Shown here piece by piece: positions 43,201 to 50,702 of a DNA stretch of 64,000 bases. The notes below the pieces were generated by a model, which worked only from the letters and a program-made list of their open reading frames with translations, ran no database searches and was not told the origin of the DNA. Each line of letters starts with the position of its first letter. Positions within the stretch are counted from its first letter, which is position 1. The DNA lies in the NCBI GenBank assembly GCA_964369625.1, contig CAYJFC010000002.1, positions 6,032-70,031 on the forward strand, in the 5' to 3' direction. The position numbers and the translations under genes are program-made. This DNA is from CAKOSP01 sp964369625. Lineage in GTDB: Bacteria; Bacillota_I; Bacilli_A; RF39; UBA660.

Positions 43201-44429
43201 GACACTAAAATAATTCTTTGTAAAATATCATTCACTTCTTCTTCATTAAACAAATCTGTTTTATAATCAAAATTCATTCTAAAACCAGTGCCATCACGAT
43301 CATCTATATTAATAACCATTTCATTTAACAAGCATTCAGTAAAATACCACCCTGTTTCAAATTCGATATCAGTATTATTTTTAACTATTTGAGAAGGTTG
43401 ATATGAAACTGCAACGTCATATAATTTTCCACCATATTTATGTTTTTCCTTTAAATCTTTTTGTAAAGCAGTAAATGGATATGATTGTCTTTTTAGTAAA
43501 TTAAATTTTTCTTTTTTGATATATTTTGAAAATTCTGAAAATGTCAAATTATCATCTATAGTTACTTGAAAAGGTTGCGTATTAACAAACATTCCAAAAA
43601 TTTGTCTTTCCTTCGCATTAGTTCTATTTAAAACAGGTGATCCAACTGATACATTTTTATTATTATTAATTTTTCTTAAATATATTAATATTATTTTTTC
43701 AAAAAACAACGCTTCAGATATACTATTTTCACTACAAAAAGTTTTTATATCATTTGAAAATTCTTTTCCCAAATCTTTCGTATATCTTTTAGCAGCAATA
43801 TTATTACTATCGTTTATAGCAAATTTTGATACAACGGGTTCACTTTGATACAAATTATCATAAGTTTCTTTATCTTTATCAAATTGTTTTTCTAAATACT
43901 GTTTTTCTCTGTCTATTAGCATTTCATACGAATATAATTTTTCAATTTCATATTCTTCATTTTTAAGTAATTTCGAATATATATCTATTATTTTTTGACA
44001 AGTTAAAGCAGCAGTATAACCATCTGCTATTAAATGACTAACTTTCCAGTAAACACCGAATTTTCTATCTGATAACTTTAATAATTTGAAGTTAATTAAT
44101 TCATCGTTCACAAAAATTTCTTTAGCCCATTTGTGGTATAAATTTTGTCTTTCTTGTTCAGATATATCACTTAAATCAAGTTTTTCGAAATTTTGAAATT
44201 CGTAGTTTGAAAAAAATTGATAAACTTCTCCATTTTCTTCTTTTATCTTTATTCTATAAGCATCATATAATTCAAACAACTTATTAACTGTTCTATTTAA
44301 TTTTTCAAAATCTAATTCAATATTATCTACAAATAATTGTCCTGCTAAATTACCTATTTCTTGGCTTTTAGCAAATTTCATTGACTCCCAAATATTTTTT
44401 TGGGAGTTAGTTAATTCATATTTTTTCAT
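40296..44429 (-). CDS. Single-module NRPS: C-A-PCP-reductase
   Basis: Assembles an acyl- or peptidyl-amino acid and releases it by NAD(P)H reduction. 1377 residues. Condensation domain 1-430 with SHLIADG (131-137; HHxxxDG with the first His changed, catalytic second His kept). Adenylation 445-930: HTSGSTGNPK (594-603), FDAF (637-640), YGPTE (733-737), YKSGD (814-818), GRRDNQIKINGVRIELGEI (832-850), Lys921. PCP with Ser977 in FGGDS. Thioester reductase 1043-1377: TGAGGYLG (1046-1053), catalytic Tyr1203/Lys1207. A hand alignment to GrsA gives a pocket code of D-A-M-M-I-G-T-V-F-K, suggesting a non-polar amino acid. Expected product: N-acyl or peptidyl aldehyde or alcohol. Operon with PPTase, kinase, cyclophilin. 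Confidence 0.93.
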   Translation of the reverse strand: MKKYELTNSQKNIWESMKFAKSQEIGNLAGQLFVDNIELDFEKLNRTVNKLFELYDAYRIKIKEENGEVYQFFSNYEFQNFEKLDLSDISEQERQNLYHKWAKEIFVNDELINFKLLKLSDRKFGVYWKVSHLIADGYTAALTCQKIIDIYSKLLKNEEYEIEKLYSYEMLIDREKQYLEKQFDKDKETYDNLYQSEPVVSKFAINDSNNIAAKRYTKDLGKEFSNDIKTFCSENSISEALFFEKIILIYLRKINNNKNVSVGSPVLNRTNAKERQIFGMFVNTQPFQVTIDDNLTFSEFSKYIKKEKFNLLKRQSYPFTALQKDLKEKHKYGGKLYDVAVSYQPSQIVKNNTDIEFETGWYFTECLLNEMVINIDDRDGTGFRMNFDYKTDLFNEEEVNDILQRIILVSKQVIKNPNIKLSDIQLLISKDLKKYEELNNNLSYEINKTVLDIFDDIVFNNPNEVAIKFKDKEYTYEQINNDANNLANELSKLNLDNMDIVPVVGDKSYYTIISLLAISKIGKAYFLLDEAELPEEKITTMLEDIKAHTVIHYGSNYINFNLNKFDMRTYCGLENNISYQRVRKNSDSIFCALHTSGSTGNPKISLIKDVGVVNMFNNVSDLTGDAKTFISLTKINFDAFLMDVMSPLLSGKKLVLPTYEELSSSSKLAQIVKSENKTVLMQTPTTIKMNLKNINDESYKNVDVIILGGEKFDNEILNLINDKCGNPKVYNTYGPTETTVFNTIKQVEVDNISIGRPANNFKIYLIDECNNVLPPNNIGEMVIIGPGVSAGYINNPEENKKVFLRDKKSGNMSYKSGDFACLNTNNELVFCGRRDNQIKINGVRIELGEIEIAVNGYSDIKLAAVRVEETNNHKYLLCFYEGDKTIDDEDIRRNLSKKLKSNMIPQIFVKIDKMPLTASGKVDKKRLPEFDLYESLKASYIAPETELQKIICNIWEKQFNYKPVGIHTTFSSFGGDSRILIDIISDISKIMKKTLGPVDFAKNPTIYDMVEVLENRKTYKNIDLKEYDIASIVPGVNNNKNDILLTGAGGYLGSHILEYIINNKECNIYCLIRDVEKFKKALKFYFDDKIELDNSRIRVITGDISKTNLGLGESDLLNVKNNVGRIINCAANVSHFASVEEAKKDNVDGIYNMSKMALEIGASLEHMSTITVSGINVSEQTINNVNFTENDLNIGQDYSHDAYMLSKYKAEELLKMFESKNLNYSIYRTGYIGSRSYDNKFQINEDTSAFQMIVNMIQKIGVVPESAVNVKIQTAPVDKIAQAVVELSEDQNKLKTYHLFDPYTEGLFDYLDYKKINYKILKDEEFMIIANKLLDNKEGDSVIVYKYLNGFMNNQTTNSISNEITQKELNKKNLRFK
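44384..44407. repeat. Perfect inverted repeat at the 5' end of the NRPS coding region
   Basis: ACTCCCAAA and TTTGGGAGT, nine pairs with a six-base loop, about codons 8-15 of the NRPS message. It is a strong local hairpin close to the start codon that could affect translation. Confidence 0.6.
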
Positions 44430-44473
44430 AATTACCCTATTCTATTTACTACACTAATATAAATATATCATAA

Positions 44474-44482
44474 TTCGACATT
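44474..44482. promoter_or_regulatory. Possible Spo0A core site upstream of the NRPS gene
   Basis: AATGTCGAA on the minus strand holds the 7-bp Spo0A core TGTCGAA, about 45 bp from the NRPS start. The core alone occurs often by chance; this is a weak call. No good -35 was found for the NRPS operon; TATATT elements follow the site. Confidence 0.25.
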
Positions 44483-44560
44483 TTTTTAAAGATAATTAAT
44501 ATAATAAATTTATTTTTCCAAATATTGGCTTAGCAATTTGTTTTATTATATATTACAATA

Positions 44561-44574
44561 CAAACAAAGGTTTG
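44561..44574. promoter_or_regulatory. LexA (SOS) box at uvrX
   Basis: CAAACAAAGGTTTG is symmetrical in its outer five bases and resembles the Firmicutes LexA operator (CGAAC-N4-GTTCG). It covers the likely transcription start behind TTGGCT-18-TATATT and part of the ribosome site AAAGG. Confidence 0.7.
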
Positions 44575-44583
44575 GTGAATAAA

Positions 44584-45831
44584 ATGAATAGAAGCATCTT
44601 ATGTATTGATTTAAAAAGTTTTTATGCTTTTGTAGAATGTAACAAAAGAGGTTTAAATCCTTATAAAACCCCTTTAGTTGTAGCAAATATTAAACAAGGT
44701 AATGGTTCCATTACCTTAGCAATAACTCCATATATGAAAAAATTAGGAATTAAATCAAGATCAAGATTATTTGAAATACCAAGTAATATTAATTATATAA
44801 CAGCTTCACCTAGAATGAGTTTGTATATAGAAAAAAGTAAAGAAGTCATAGATATTTATCTAGATTTTGTATCTAAAGATGACTTACACGTATATTCCAT
44901 AGATGAAGCATTTCTTGATGTAACAGATTATTTAAAATATTATAACAAAAATGAGTACGAAATTGCTAAAATGATATTAAAAAATGTAAAGAAAAAAACT
45001 GGGCTTGATGCTACATGCGGAATAGGCCCTAACTTATTTTTAGCTAAAGTAGCTTTAGATACCGAAGCTAAAAATAATAAAGATAATATAGCAAAATGGA
45101 GTTATGATGATATTCAAAAAAAGCTATGGTCCATTACTCCCCTTTCAAAAATGTGGGGAATTGGCTTTAGAATAGAAAAAAAATTAAATAATCTTGGGAT
45201 AATAACTGTTGGTGATTTAGCGGTATTTGACAAAGACAAACTAAAAAAATTATATGGTGTTATTGGCGAAGAATTACATGAACACGCTAATGGCATTGAT
45301 GAAAGCGTCATTAGTAAACATGAATATCGCAGTAAATCAAGCACTATTAGCAATAGTCAAATATTATTTAAGGATTATTATTATAACAATGTACAATTAA
45401 TCATTAAGGAAATGCTTGAAACACTAACATATAGATTAAGAAATAATAATAAAATGTGTGGTAATATAGGTCTTGGAATAACTTACTCTAAAGATATTAG
45501 CGACTCATTTTATAGAGTATTAAAATTAGATACTTATACAGATGATATAAATCACTTATTTAAATATACTTTGATAATTCTTGATAAATACATAAAAGAC
45601 TATCCTATTAGAAAAGTATCTATTTCACTTGGCAATTTATCAAATAAATGTGGTTTTCAATTATCTTTATTTGATAATAATACTTTATATGAAAAAAATA
45701 GCAAATTAAATACCTCTCTTGATATTTTAAAAAATAAATATAATAAAAATATTGTAAATAATGCAACATCACTATTATCTGACTCTACTCAAATTGATAG
45801 GAATAATAAAATAGGAGGTCACTGGGCATAA
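44584..45831 (+). CDS. uvrX: Y-family translesion DNA polymerase (UvrX-like)
   Basis: Error-prone polymerase for damaged templates; 415 residues, the length of UvrX/YqjW-type ImpB/MucB/SamB proteins. Catalytic residues: Asp9 in LCIDLKSFYAFVE and VYSIDEAFLDVT (Asp-Glu). The little finger follows GIGPNLFLAKVALD and WGIGFRIEKKLNNLGI. ATG at 44584 behind AAAGG; the frame is open upstream but without a site. A LexA box overlaps the promoter/leader. The stop overlaps the next gene (TAATG). SOS induction is therefore expected. Confidence 0.93.
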   Translation: MNRSILCIDLKSFYAFVECNKRGLNPYKTPLVVANIKQGNGSITLAITPYMKKLGIKSRSRLFEIPSNINYITASPRMSLYIEKSKEVIDIYLDFVSKDDLHVYSIDEAFLDVTDYLKYYNKNEYEIAKMILKNVKKKTGLDATCGIGPNLFLAKVALDTEAKNNKDNIAKWSYDDIQKKLWSITPLSKMWGIGFRIEKKLNNLGIITVGDLAVFDKDKLKKLYGVIGEELHEHANGIDESVISKHEYRSKSSTISNSQILFKDYYYNNVQLIIKEMLETLTYRLRNNNKMCGNIGLGITYSKDISDSFYRVLKLDTYTDDINHLFKYTLIILDKYIKDYPIRKVSISLGNLSNKCGFQLSLFDNNTLYEKNSKLNTSLDILKNKYNKNIVNNATSLLSDSTQIDRNNKIGGHWA

Positions 45832-46142
45832 TGAAAAGAAAAATGATAAAATGGATTGCTTTTGATTCTGTTATAAATTCAAAAAAGGTAGTTGCAGATT
45901 TATCTAATAAAAAAATGAATAAGCCAATGCCTATTTTAAGCAATGAACAATTTGAAGAAATAGAATATAATTTACTTAAAGCATTTAGTACAAAAGCTAA
46001 AATTAAAATAATATATTACCAAGATAATAAATGGTTAGAAATTACCAGTCATATTAAACATATTGACAATATAAAAAAAATTATCATTACAGATAATTTC
46101 AGTTTATATTTTCATCAAATTATTAGTATTAAATTAGTTTAA
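45831..46142 (+). CDS. YolD-like protein
   Basis: A 103-residue protein with the YolD-like pattern: MIKWIAFDSVI, then a two-strand/helix part KIKIIYYQDNKWLEITSHI and a C-terminal strand NFSLYFHQIISIKLV (typical ...IxxDxxxIxLxdI...). YolD-like genes usually sit beside uvrX in Bacilli and are LexA-regulated with it. The ATG overlaps the uvrX stop. Thought to be an accessory of the polymerase; the mechanism is unknown. Confidence 0.85.
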   Translation: MKRKMIKWIAFDSVINSKKVVADLSNKKMNKPMPILSNEQFEEIEYNLLKAFSTKAKIKIIYYQDNKWLEITSHIKHIDNIKKIIITDNFSLYFHQIISIKLV

Positions 46143-47261
46143 TTTATTTAAGATATAATCACATATTAATTCAGATGAATCTTTTTTTGAATTATTAATT
46201 AATCTTCTTTTATATTTGGATAATACATTAGGTTTTAAAAATTCATTGATATGCTTATTTAAATTAACTTTTCTTCTTGAAAAAGTACCAAATCCTTCTT
46301 TTTTAATATATTTAATATTATATCTTTCTTGTCCGCCTAAACCAGGAATTAAAATCATTGGCAAATTAAACCCCATACATTCGGTAATTGTTGCTCCTCC
46401 GGGTTTAGTTATAACAAAATCTGATATATTCATTAAATTGTAGATATCAGTAGTAAAACCAAGAACTACTACATTAGTTAATTTATTTTTTTGAACAAAA
46501 GCATCACATTTATTTTTTAGTTCTTCATTTTTTCCACTTATAAAGATTATATTTGCATTACGCTGCGCAATTACTACATTTTTAAAATATTCATAGTAAG
46601 TAAGTGAACCTGCAGTGCTTCCGCCAAAAAATAAAATAACTGGCATATTATTATTGACTTTATATTTATTTTTTATAAGTTTTCTATGTTTTAGATTACG
46701 CATTTTATCACTTTGAAGTGGTATTCCATAAGCGAATATTTTGTTTTTTTCAACACCAAATTTAATAAGTTCTTCTTTAACAATATTATTCGCAACAAAA
46801 AACACATCTTTTTTTCTATGGTGTGATAACCATTCACTATGTGAAGCATAATCTGTTAAAATTGTAGATATTTTAGAACTAATTATTTTTTTCTCATTAT
46901 AATATGATGCTAAAGTTGCACCATAAAAATGAGTTGCGATTACTACATCGGGATCAAACTTTACAAAAGCATCCCTAATTTCTGAATTATCAAAAAACAA
47001 TTTAGAAATCTTTTTTTGAGATAAAGATGTTAGCTTATTATCAATAAGTTCATAACCAGCATTATACAAAGTTTCTGTTCGATATTTTATAACGAAATCA
47101 AATACTTTAAAACTGGCTTTGCCTAAAATATTTGCAAAATTCGTTATATCTAACATCTCTACTAATACATTTTTATTTTTACTTAATTTATCATATATAT
47201 TATTTGCAACACTTTTATGACCAGAGCCATACATTGCATACACAATTAAAACTTTTTTCAT
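46134..47261 (-). CDS. ugtP: UgtP/MGDG synthase-type glycosyltransferase
   Basis: Transfers sugar, probably glucose, from UDP-sugar to diacylglycerol to make membrane glycolipids, which can also anchor lipoteichoic acid. 375 residues, GT28-like. MYGSGHKSVANNI at the N-terminus is the MGDG-synthase signature; the C-terminal GGSTAGS, FISGKNEELKNK and FVITKPGGATITECMGFNLPMI bind UDP-sugar. Peripheral membrane association is expected. Promoter TTGATT-17-TATATA (47277-47305); GGAGAG before ATG. It converges with the yolD-like gene, with nine bases overlapping. Confidence 0.9.
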   Translation of the reverse strand: MKKVLIVYAMYGSGHKSVANNIYDKLSKNKNVLVEMLDITNFANILGKASFKVFDFVIKYRTETLYNAGYELIDNKLTSLSQKKISKLFFDNSEIRDAFVKFDPDVVIATHFYGATLASYYNEKKIISSKISTILTDYASHSEWLSHHRKKDVFFVANNIVKEELIKFGVEKNKIFAYGIPLQSDKMRNLKHRKLIKNKYKVNNNMPVILFFGGSTAGSLTYYEYFKNVVIAQRNANIIFISGKNEELKNKCDAFVQKNKLTNVVVLGFTTDIYNLMNISDFVITKPGGATITECMGFNLPMILIPGLGGQERYNIKYIKKEGFGTFSRRKVNLNKHINEFLKPNVLSKYKRRLINNSKKDSSELICDYILNKLN

Positions 47262-47276
47262 ATACTCTCCATAATA

Positions 47277-47305
47277 TATATATCATATTTTATATTTTTA
47301 ATCAA
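47277..47305 (-). promoter_or_regulatory. Promoter of the glycosyltransferase gene
   Basis: Minus-strand TTGATT (47300-47305), 17-bp spacer, TATATA (47277-47282). It touches the last codon of the small SOS gene. Confidence 0.5.
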
Positions 47306-47449
47306 TTAATTATTGTATGCATATAAGTCAGTATCCATATTTTTTACTGAATTCAAATCCTCAAATCTAGCATTTACTAATAAAACACAAATTAATATAA
47401 ATATATAAAATAAAATTACTCCTGTGTACTCTTTAATCATTTTTTCCAT
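47306..47449 (-). CDS. Small SOS-regulated membrane protein, candidate division inhibitor
   Basis: A 47-residue protein, divergent from lexA: short N-terminus MEKMIKEY, one TM helix (about 9-28, TGVILFYIFILICVLLVNAR), and a polar tail ending in DLYAYNN. The ATG at 47449 is preceded by AAGG; a longer frame upstream lacks a site and would run through the promoter. A LexA box sits exactly in the 17-bp spacer of its promoter. The position equals that of yneA in Bacillus and sosA in Staphylococcus, single-pass membrane proteins that stop division after DNA damage. No LysM domain is present, unlike YneA. Role is inferred. Confidence 0.75.
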   Translation of the reverse strand: MEKMIKEYTGVILFYIFILICVLLVNARFEDLNSVKNMDTDLYAYNN

Positions 47450-47470
47450 GTTATACCTTCTTTCACATTT

Positions 47471-47499
47471 ATAATAACACAAACAATTGTTCGTGTAAA
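47471..47499 (-). promoter_or_regulatory. Promoter of the small SOS membrane protein gene
   Basis: Minus-strand TTTACA (47494-47499), 17-bp spacer, TATTAT (47471-47476). The spacer (47477-47493) includes the complete LexA box. Confidence 0.7.
47480..47493. promoter_or_regulatory. LexA box 1
   Basis: CGAACAATTGTTTG on the minus strand; five-base half-sites around AATT, with one half exactly CGAAC. Located between -35 and -10 of the small membrane protein gene. Confidence 0.8.
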
Positions 47500-47507
47500 T
47501 ATACAAT

Positions 47508-47521
47508 TAAACAAATGTTTG
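47508..47521. promoter_or_regulatory. LexA box 2
   Basis: TAAACAAATGTTTG, half-sites AAAC and GTTT around AAAT. It overlaps the -35 of lexA, fitting autorepression. Confidence 0.7.
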
Positions 47522-47547
47522 ACTTTTTACAAATTTTATTGTAAAAT
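47519..47547 (+). promoter_or_regulatory. Promoter of lexA
   Basis: TTGACT (47519-47524), 17-bp spacer, TAAAAT (47542-47547). Confidence 0.75.
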
Positions 47548-47563
47548 TAATTAGGTGAGAGAT

Positions 47564-48175
47564 ATGATAACAAAAAGACAAACTGAAGTTTTAGACTTCA
47601 TAAAAAAATATATTGCATCAAAAGGATTTGCTCCTTCTATTAGAGATATATGTGCAGGGTTAGGATTAAATAGTCCTGCTACAGCATTTTCCCACGTAAA
47701 AAAATTAGAAGCAAACAATTATATTAAAACTTCTAATAATAAATCTAGAACAATTGAAATATTAGTTGATAATGAATATATCGAAAAAGATGATAGTATT
47801 GTTAAAGTTCCCCTACTTGGAAAAATTACTGCAGGCAGTCCAATAGAAGCTATAGAAAAACCCGATGAATTTTTTGATTTACCAGCCTCTTTGGTACCAA
47901 TCAATTCAGAAGTATTCACTTTACATGTATCCGGTGAATCAATGATTAATAGAGGTATTTATGACAATGATTTTGTTATAATAAAAAAACAAAGTATAGC
48001 TAAAAATGGCGAAATAGTTGTTGCTATGAATGATAACAATGAAGTAACACTTAAGACTTTTTATAAAGAAAGTGATCATTTTAGATTACAACCAGAAAAT
48101 GATACTATGTCTCCTATTATTTTAAAAAATGTTACAATACTTGGAATAGCTGTTGGACTTTATAGAAAAATATAA
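47564..48175 (+). CDS. lexA: SOS repressor LexA
   Basis: Represses DNA damage genes and cleaves itself when RecA filaments form. 203 residues. Winged helix MITKRQTEVLDFIKKYI ... APSIRDICAGLGLNSPATAFSHVKKLE; cleavage site in KITAGSP (here Ala-Gly); catalytic Ser in VSGESMINRGIYDND and Lys in GEIVVAMNDNNEVTLKTF. ATG at 47564, three bases after AGGTGA, is favoured over a GTG at 47555. Two LexA boxes lie upstream. Followed by a strong terminator. Confidence 0.96.
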   Translation: MITKRQTEVLDFIKKYIASKGFAPSIRDICAGLGLNSPATAFSHVKKLEANNYIKTSNNKSRTIEILVDNEYIEKDDSIVKVPLLGKITAGSPIEAIEKPDEFFDLPASLVPINSEVFTLHVSGESMINRGIYDNDFVIIKKQSIAKNGEIVVAMNDNNEVTLKTFYKESDHFRLQPENDTMSPIILKNVTILGIAVGLYRKI

Positions 48176-48204
48176 CCTAATTTAGAAACTAAATTAGGTT
48201 TTTA
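48176..48204 (+). terminator. Terminator of lexA
   Basis: CCTAATTTAG-aaa-CTAAATTAGG followed by TTTTTA, at the lexA stop. Confidence 0.85.
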
Positions 48205-48206
48205 TT

Positions 48207-49157
48207 TTAAATAATTATAATTGTATAATATAATGCGAATAAAATTAACATTGCTATACCATGATATCTTTTAATAGCGGATTTTCTTCTTGCAAATATA
48301 AATAATAATATTGCTGACAATATAAAAATCACAAAATCAATTAATGAAAAACCACTTGGAATAATACTTCCTATTAATGCTGAAGGTATACCAATAACAA
48401 TACATATGTTAAATATGTTACTTCCAATAATATTTCCAACTAAAATATCTTGTTCTCTTTTTTTAGCTGCAACTATTGAAGTTATTAATTCTGGAAGTGA
48501 CGTTCCAAATGCAATTATTGTTAAAGATATCATTCTTTCACTAATATTTAATACATGCGCAATATTAACCGCTTCATTTACTACTAAATCACTTGATATA
48601 ATAATTAATATAATTCCTGCTACTGTCATTAAAATACTTTTTAATAAACTAGTATTATTTTCTTCTGGAAGTTCATCAACTGTTTTATTTCTCATAATAC
48701 TAAATAAATAATATACAAATATTGCAAAAAATAAAAGTATAACTATTCCATCTGATCTAGATATCATGTTTTGTGTACTTCCACTTAAAGATATATCAAA
48801 AAATAAAACAGATAATAATATTGTTACCAAAATACATATAGGTATTTCTTTTCTAATTGTATTACTTTTAATGGAAATCGGTACTATTAAACTAGATATA
48901 CCTAGTATCAATAGTATATTAATTATATTACTACCTATTACGTTACCTAATACTAAGTCTCCTGAACCGTTTATAAGTGACTGCACACTTACAGCAAGCT
49001 CTGGTGCACTTGTACCGAAAGCTACTATAGTAAGACCTATAACCATTTTTGATACTTTAAAATGACTTGCCAAAGAGCTAGCTCCTGATACAAAATAATC
49101 TGCTGATTTTATCAAAATTATAAATGCAGCTATTAAAATTAAAATACTAATTATCAT
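48207..49157 (-). CDS. Calcium/sodium antiporter (CaCA family, YrbG-like)
   Basis: Membrane transporter exchanging cations; 316 residues with about ten helices in two homologous halves. Each half holds the ion-binding alpha repeat: TIVAFGTSAPELAVSV...NVIGSNIINIL in the first, and TIIAFGTSLPELITSI...NIIGSNIFNIC in the second, including the conserved acidic residues. Typical length for YrbG. Starts 7 bp after the rhomboid gene ends, so it may share its message. Confidence 0.94.
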   Translation of the reverse strand: MIISILILIAAFIILIKSADYFVSGASSLASHFKVSKMVIGLTIVAFGTSAPELAVSVQSLINGSGDLVLGNVIGSNIINILLILGISSLIVPISIKSNTIRKEIPICILVTILLSVLFFDISLSGSTQNMISRSDGIVILLFFAIFVYYLFSIMRNKTVDELPEENNTSLLKSILMTVAGIILIIISSDLVVNEAVNIAHVLNISERMISLTIIAFGTSLPELITSIVAAKKREQDILVGNIIGSNIFNICIVIGIPSALIGSIIPSGFSLIDFVIFILSAILLFIFARRKSAIKRYHGIAMLILFALYYTIIII

Positions 49158-49164
49158 AAAACTC

Positions 49165-50313
49165 CTATCTAAATAACATAAAGGCTAAAAATGCAAAATA
49201 AAGTGCAAGAGCAATAAATCCATTTATGGATTCTTTTTTATCACTTTTTCCTCTTACTCCAAATGCAACTGCCGCTAAATAGCCACCAATTAGTCCACCA
49301 ATATGAGCTGCATTATCTATACCACTAATACTAAATCCAATAAATAAATTTATTAATATTATTGGTATTATTTGAGTTTTTAATGCATCATTTAAATATA
49401 ATCTATAATGGTATCCAAAATATAATAATGCCCCTAACAAACCAAAAATAGCTCCACTTGCACCTACAGAAACATTAAGTTCAGGATTAAACAGTACACT
49501 TAACAAACTACCACTTGCACCACTTAACAAATATATACCTAAGAACTTCCATTTCCCTAAGTATGTTTCAATTTGGTTACCAACAATATATAGTGAATAC
49601 ATATTAACAAGTAAATGAATAATTCCAGCATGCAAAAATATTGATGTTATAAGCCTATAAAATTCACCATTTTTAACTAATAGACCGTTGTTAGCCCCTA
49701 AATTAAGTAAAGTCAAAATATTTGTAGGACCCTCGCCTAATATATAAGTTAAGGAAAACATTATGATACATAGAGCAATTATTATGTTTGTTACTATGAT
49801 CTTTTTAGGACTAAATACTTCTTCAAATATTTTATTTTCTTTTTCAGTTTTATCATTTATATCATTTGTAGCATTTACAAATAAATCAAAGTTTTCTACA
49901 GCTTTTATTGAGTCTTCCTTTATATCAGGAAATGCAGTTTTCAAAGTTTCATTATTAACTAAATGTTTATTATCTAGTACTTTAATAGTATCAACATTTT
50001 TTATATTTCTAACATCAACTCTTTCTGCTAAGTCAAGACATATATTTAGTGCATTTAATTTAAAAGATAATGTTCTTTTTTTTATTTGTTTAATTACATG
50101 TTTTACTTTAAATACATCAAATTCATACTGTTCATCATTATGAATATAATTGCTATTAATTCTAATTACTTTATATTTAGCGGATAAATTTTCAAGCCAA
50201 ATTTCATTTTTGGCTCCTTGCACTACAATTGGTGAATAGTTCTCTTTAGTAACTAAATAATGAACTAATCCCATAACTATTTGATCTTTAGCATTAACTA
50301 TTTTTGTTTCCAT
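49165..50313 (-). CDS. Rhomboid family intramembrane serine protease
   Basis: Cleaves transmembrane segments; 382 residues. An N-terminal cytoplasmic domain of about 170 residues as in GluP (YqgP) of Bacillus, then seven helices. Catalytic Ser286 in VSVGASGAIFG and His337 in NAAHIGG; NMYSLYIVG supplies the oxyanion/Asn-type residues. B. subtilis GluP helps in membrane protein quality control with FtsH; the same role here is plausible. Divergent from a small membrane protein gene. Confidence 0.94.
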   Translation of the reverse strand: METKIVNAKDQIVMGLVHYLVTKENYSPIVVQGAKNEIWLENLSAKYKVIRINSNYIHNDEQYEFDVFKVKHVIKQIKKRTLSFKLNALNICLDLAERVDVRNIKNVDTIKVLDNKHLVNNETLKTAFPDIKEDSIKAVENFDLFVNATNDINDKTEKENKIFEEVFSPKKIIVTNIIIALCIIMFSLTYILGEGPTNILTLLNLGANNGLLVKNGEFYRLITSIFLHAGIIHLLVNMYSLYIVGNQIETYLGKWKFLGIYLLSGASGSLLSVLFNPELNVSVGASGAIFGLLGALLYFGYHYRLYLNDALKTQIIPIILINLFIGFSISGIDNAAHIGGLIGGYLAAVAFGVRGKSDKKESINGFIALALYFAFLAFMLFR

Positions 50314-50369
50314 AAAACCTCCGTCATATATTAATATTTATTTCATATACTTTGTTAAGGACGGTGCCT

Positions 50370-50702
50370 ATGATTATATATATGATAATTTATATATTAA
50401 CATTTTTTATTTTTTCTTATTCTACACTTAACTTTATATTTATAGATAAAAAATTACGTGAATATTATTTATTTTACTATATTTCAATTTATATTTTGCT
50501 ATTAAGTATTCCATTATTTTATTTTGTCTTCCAAAACTATATAACTACACTTTTATCTATATTTTTTATTCTCATCTTTTTTACTACACTTTCATTTCGT
50601 TTATATAAAAATAATTATAGAACATTAATGTGTACATTACCATTTTTTTATTTTTTATACTGGACTTTTTGTTATATTTTAGCTAATCTTCTAATTGTTT
50701 AA
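50370..50702 (+). CDS. Hypothetical membrane protein, about four TM segments
   Basis: A 110-residue, very hydrophobic protein with about four helices (near 1-22, 33-55, 58-78 and 88-107), rich in Phe and Tyr. Not recognised. ATG at 50370 lies behind AAGGACGGTG; an upstream TTG is poorly placed. One of few plus-strand genes. It overlaps the 3' end of rluD by 20 bases in convergent orientation. Expression is credible from the ribosome site, though nothing else supports a function. Confidence 0.65.
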   Translation: MIIYMIIYILTFFIFSYSTLNFIFIDKKLREYYLFYYISIYILLLSIPLFYFVFQNYITTLLSIFFILIFFTTLSFRLYKNNYRTLMCTLPFFYFLYWTFCYILANLLIV

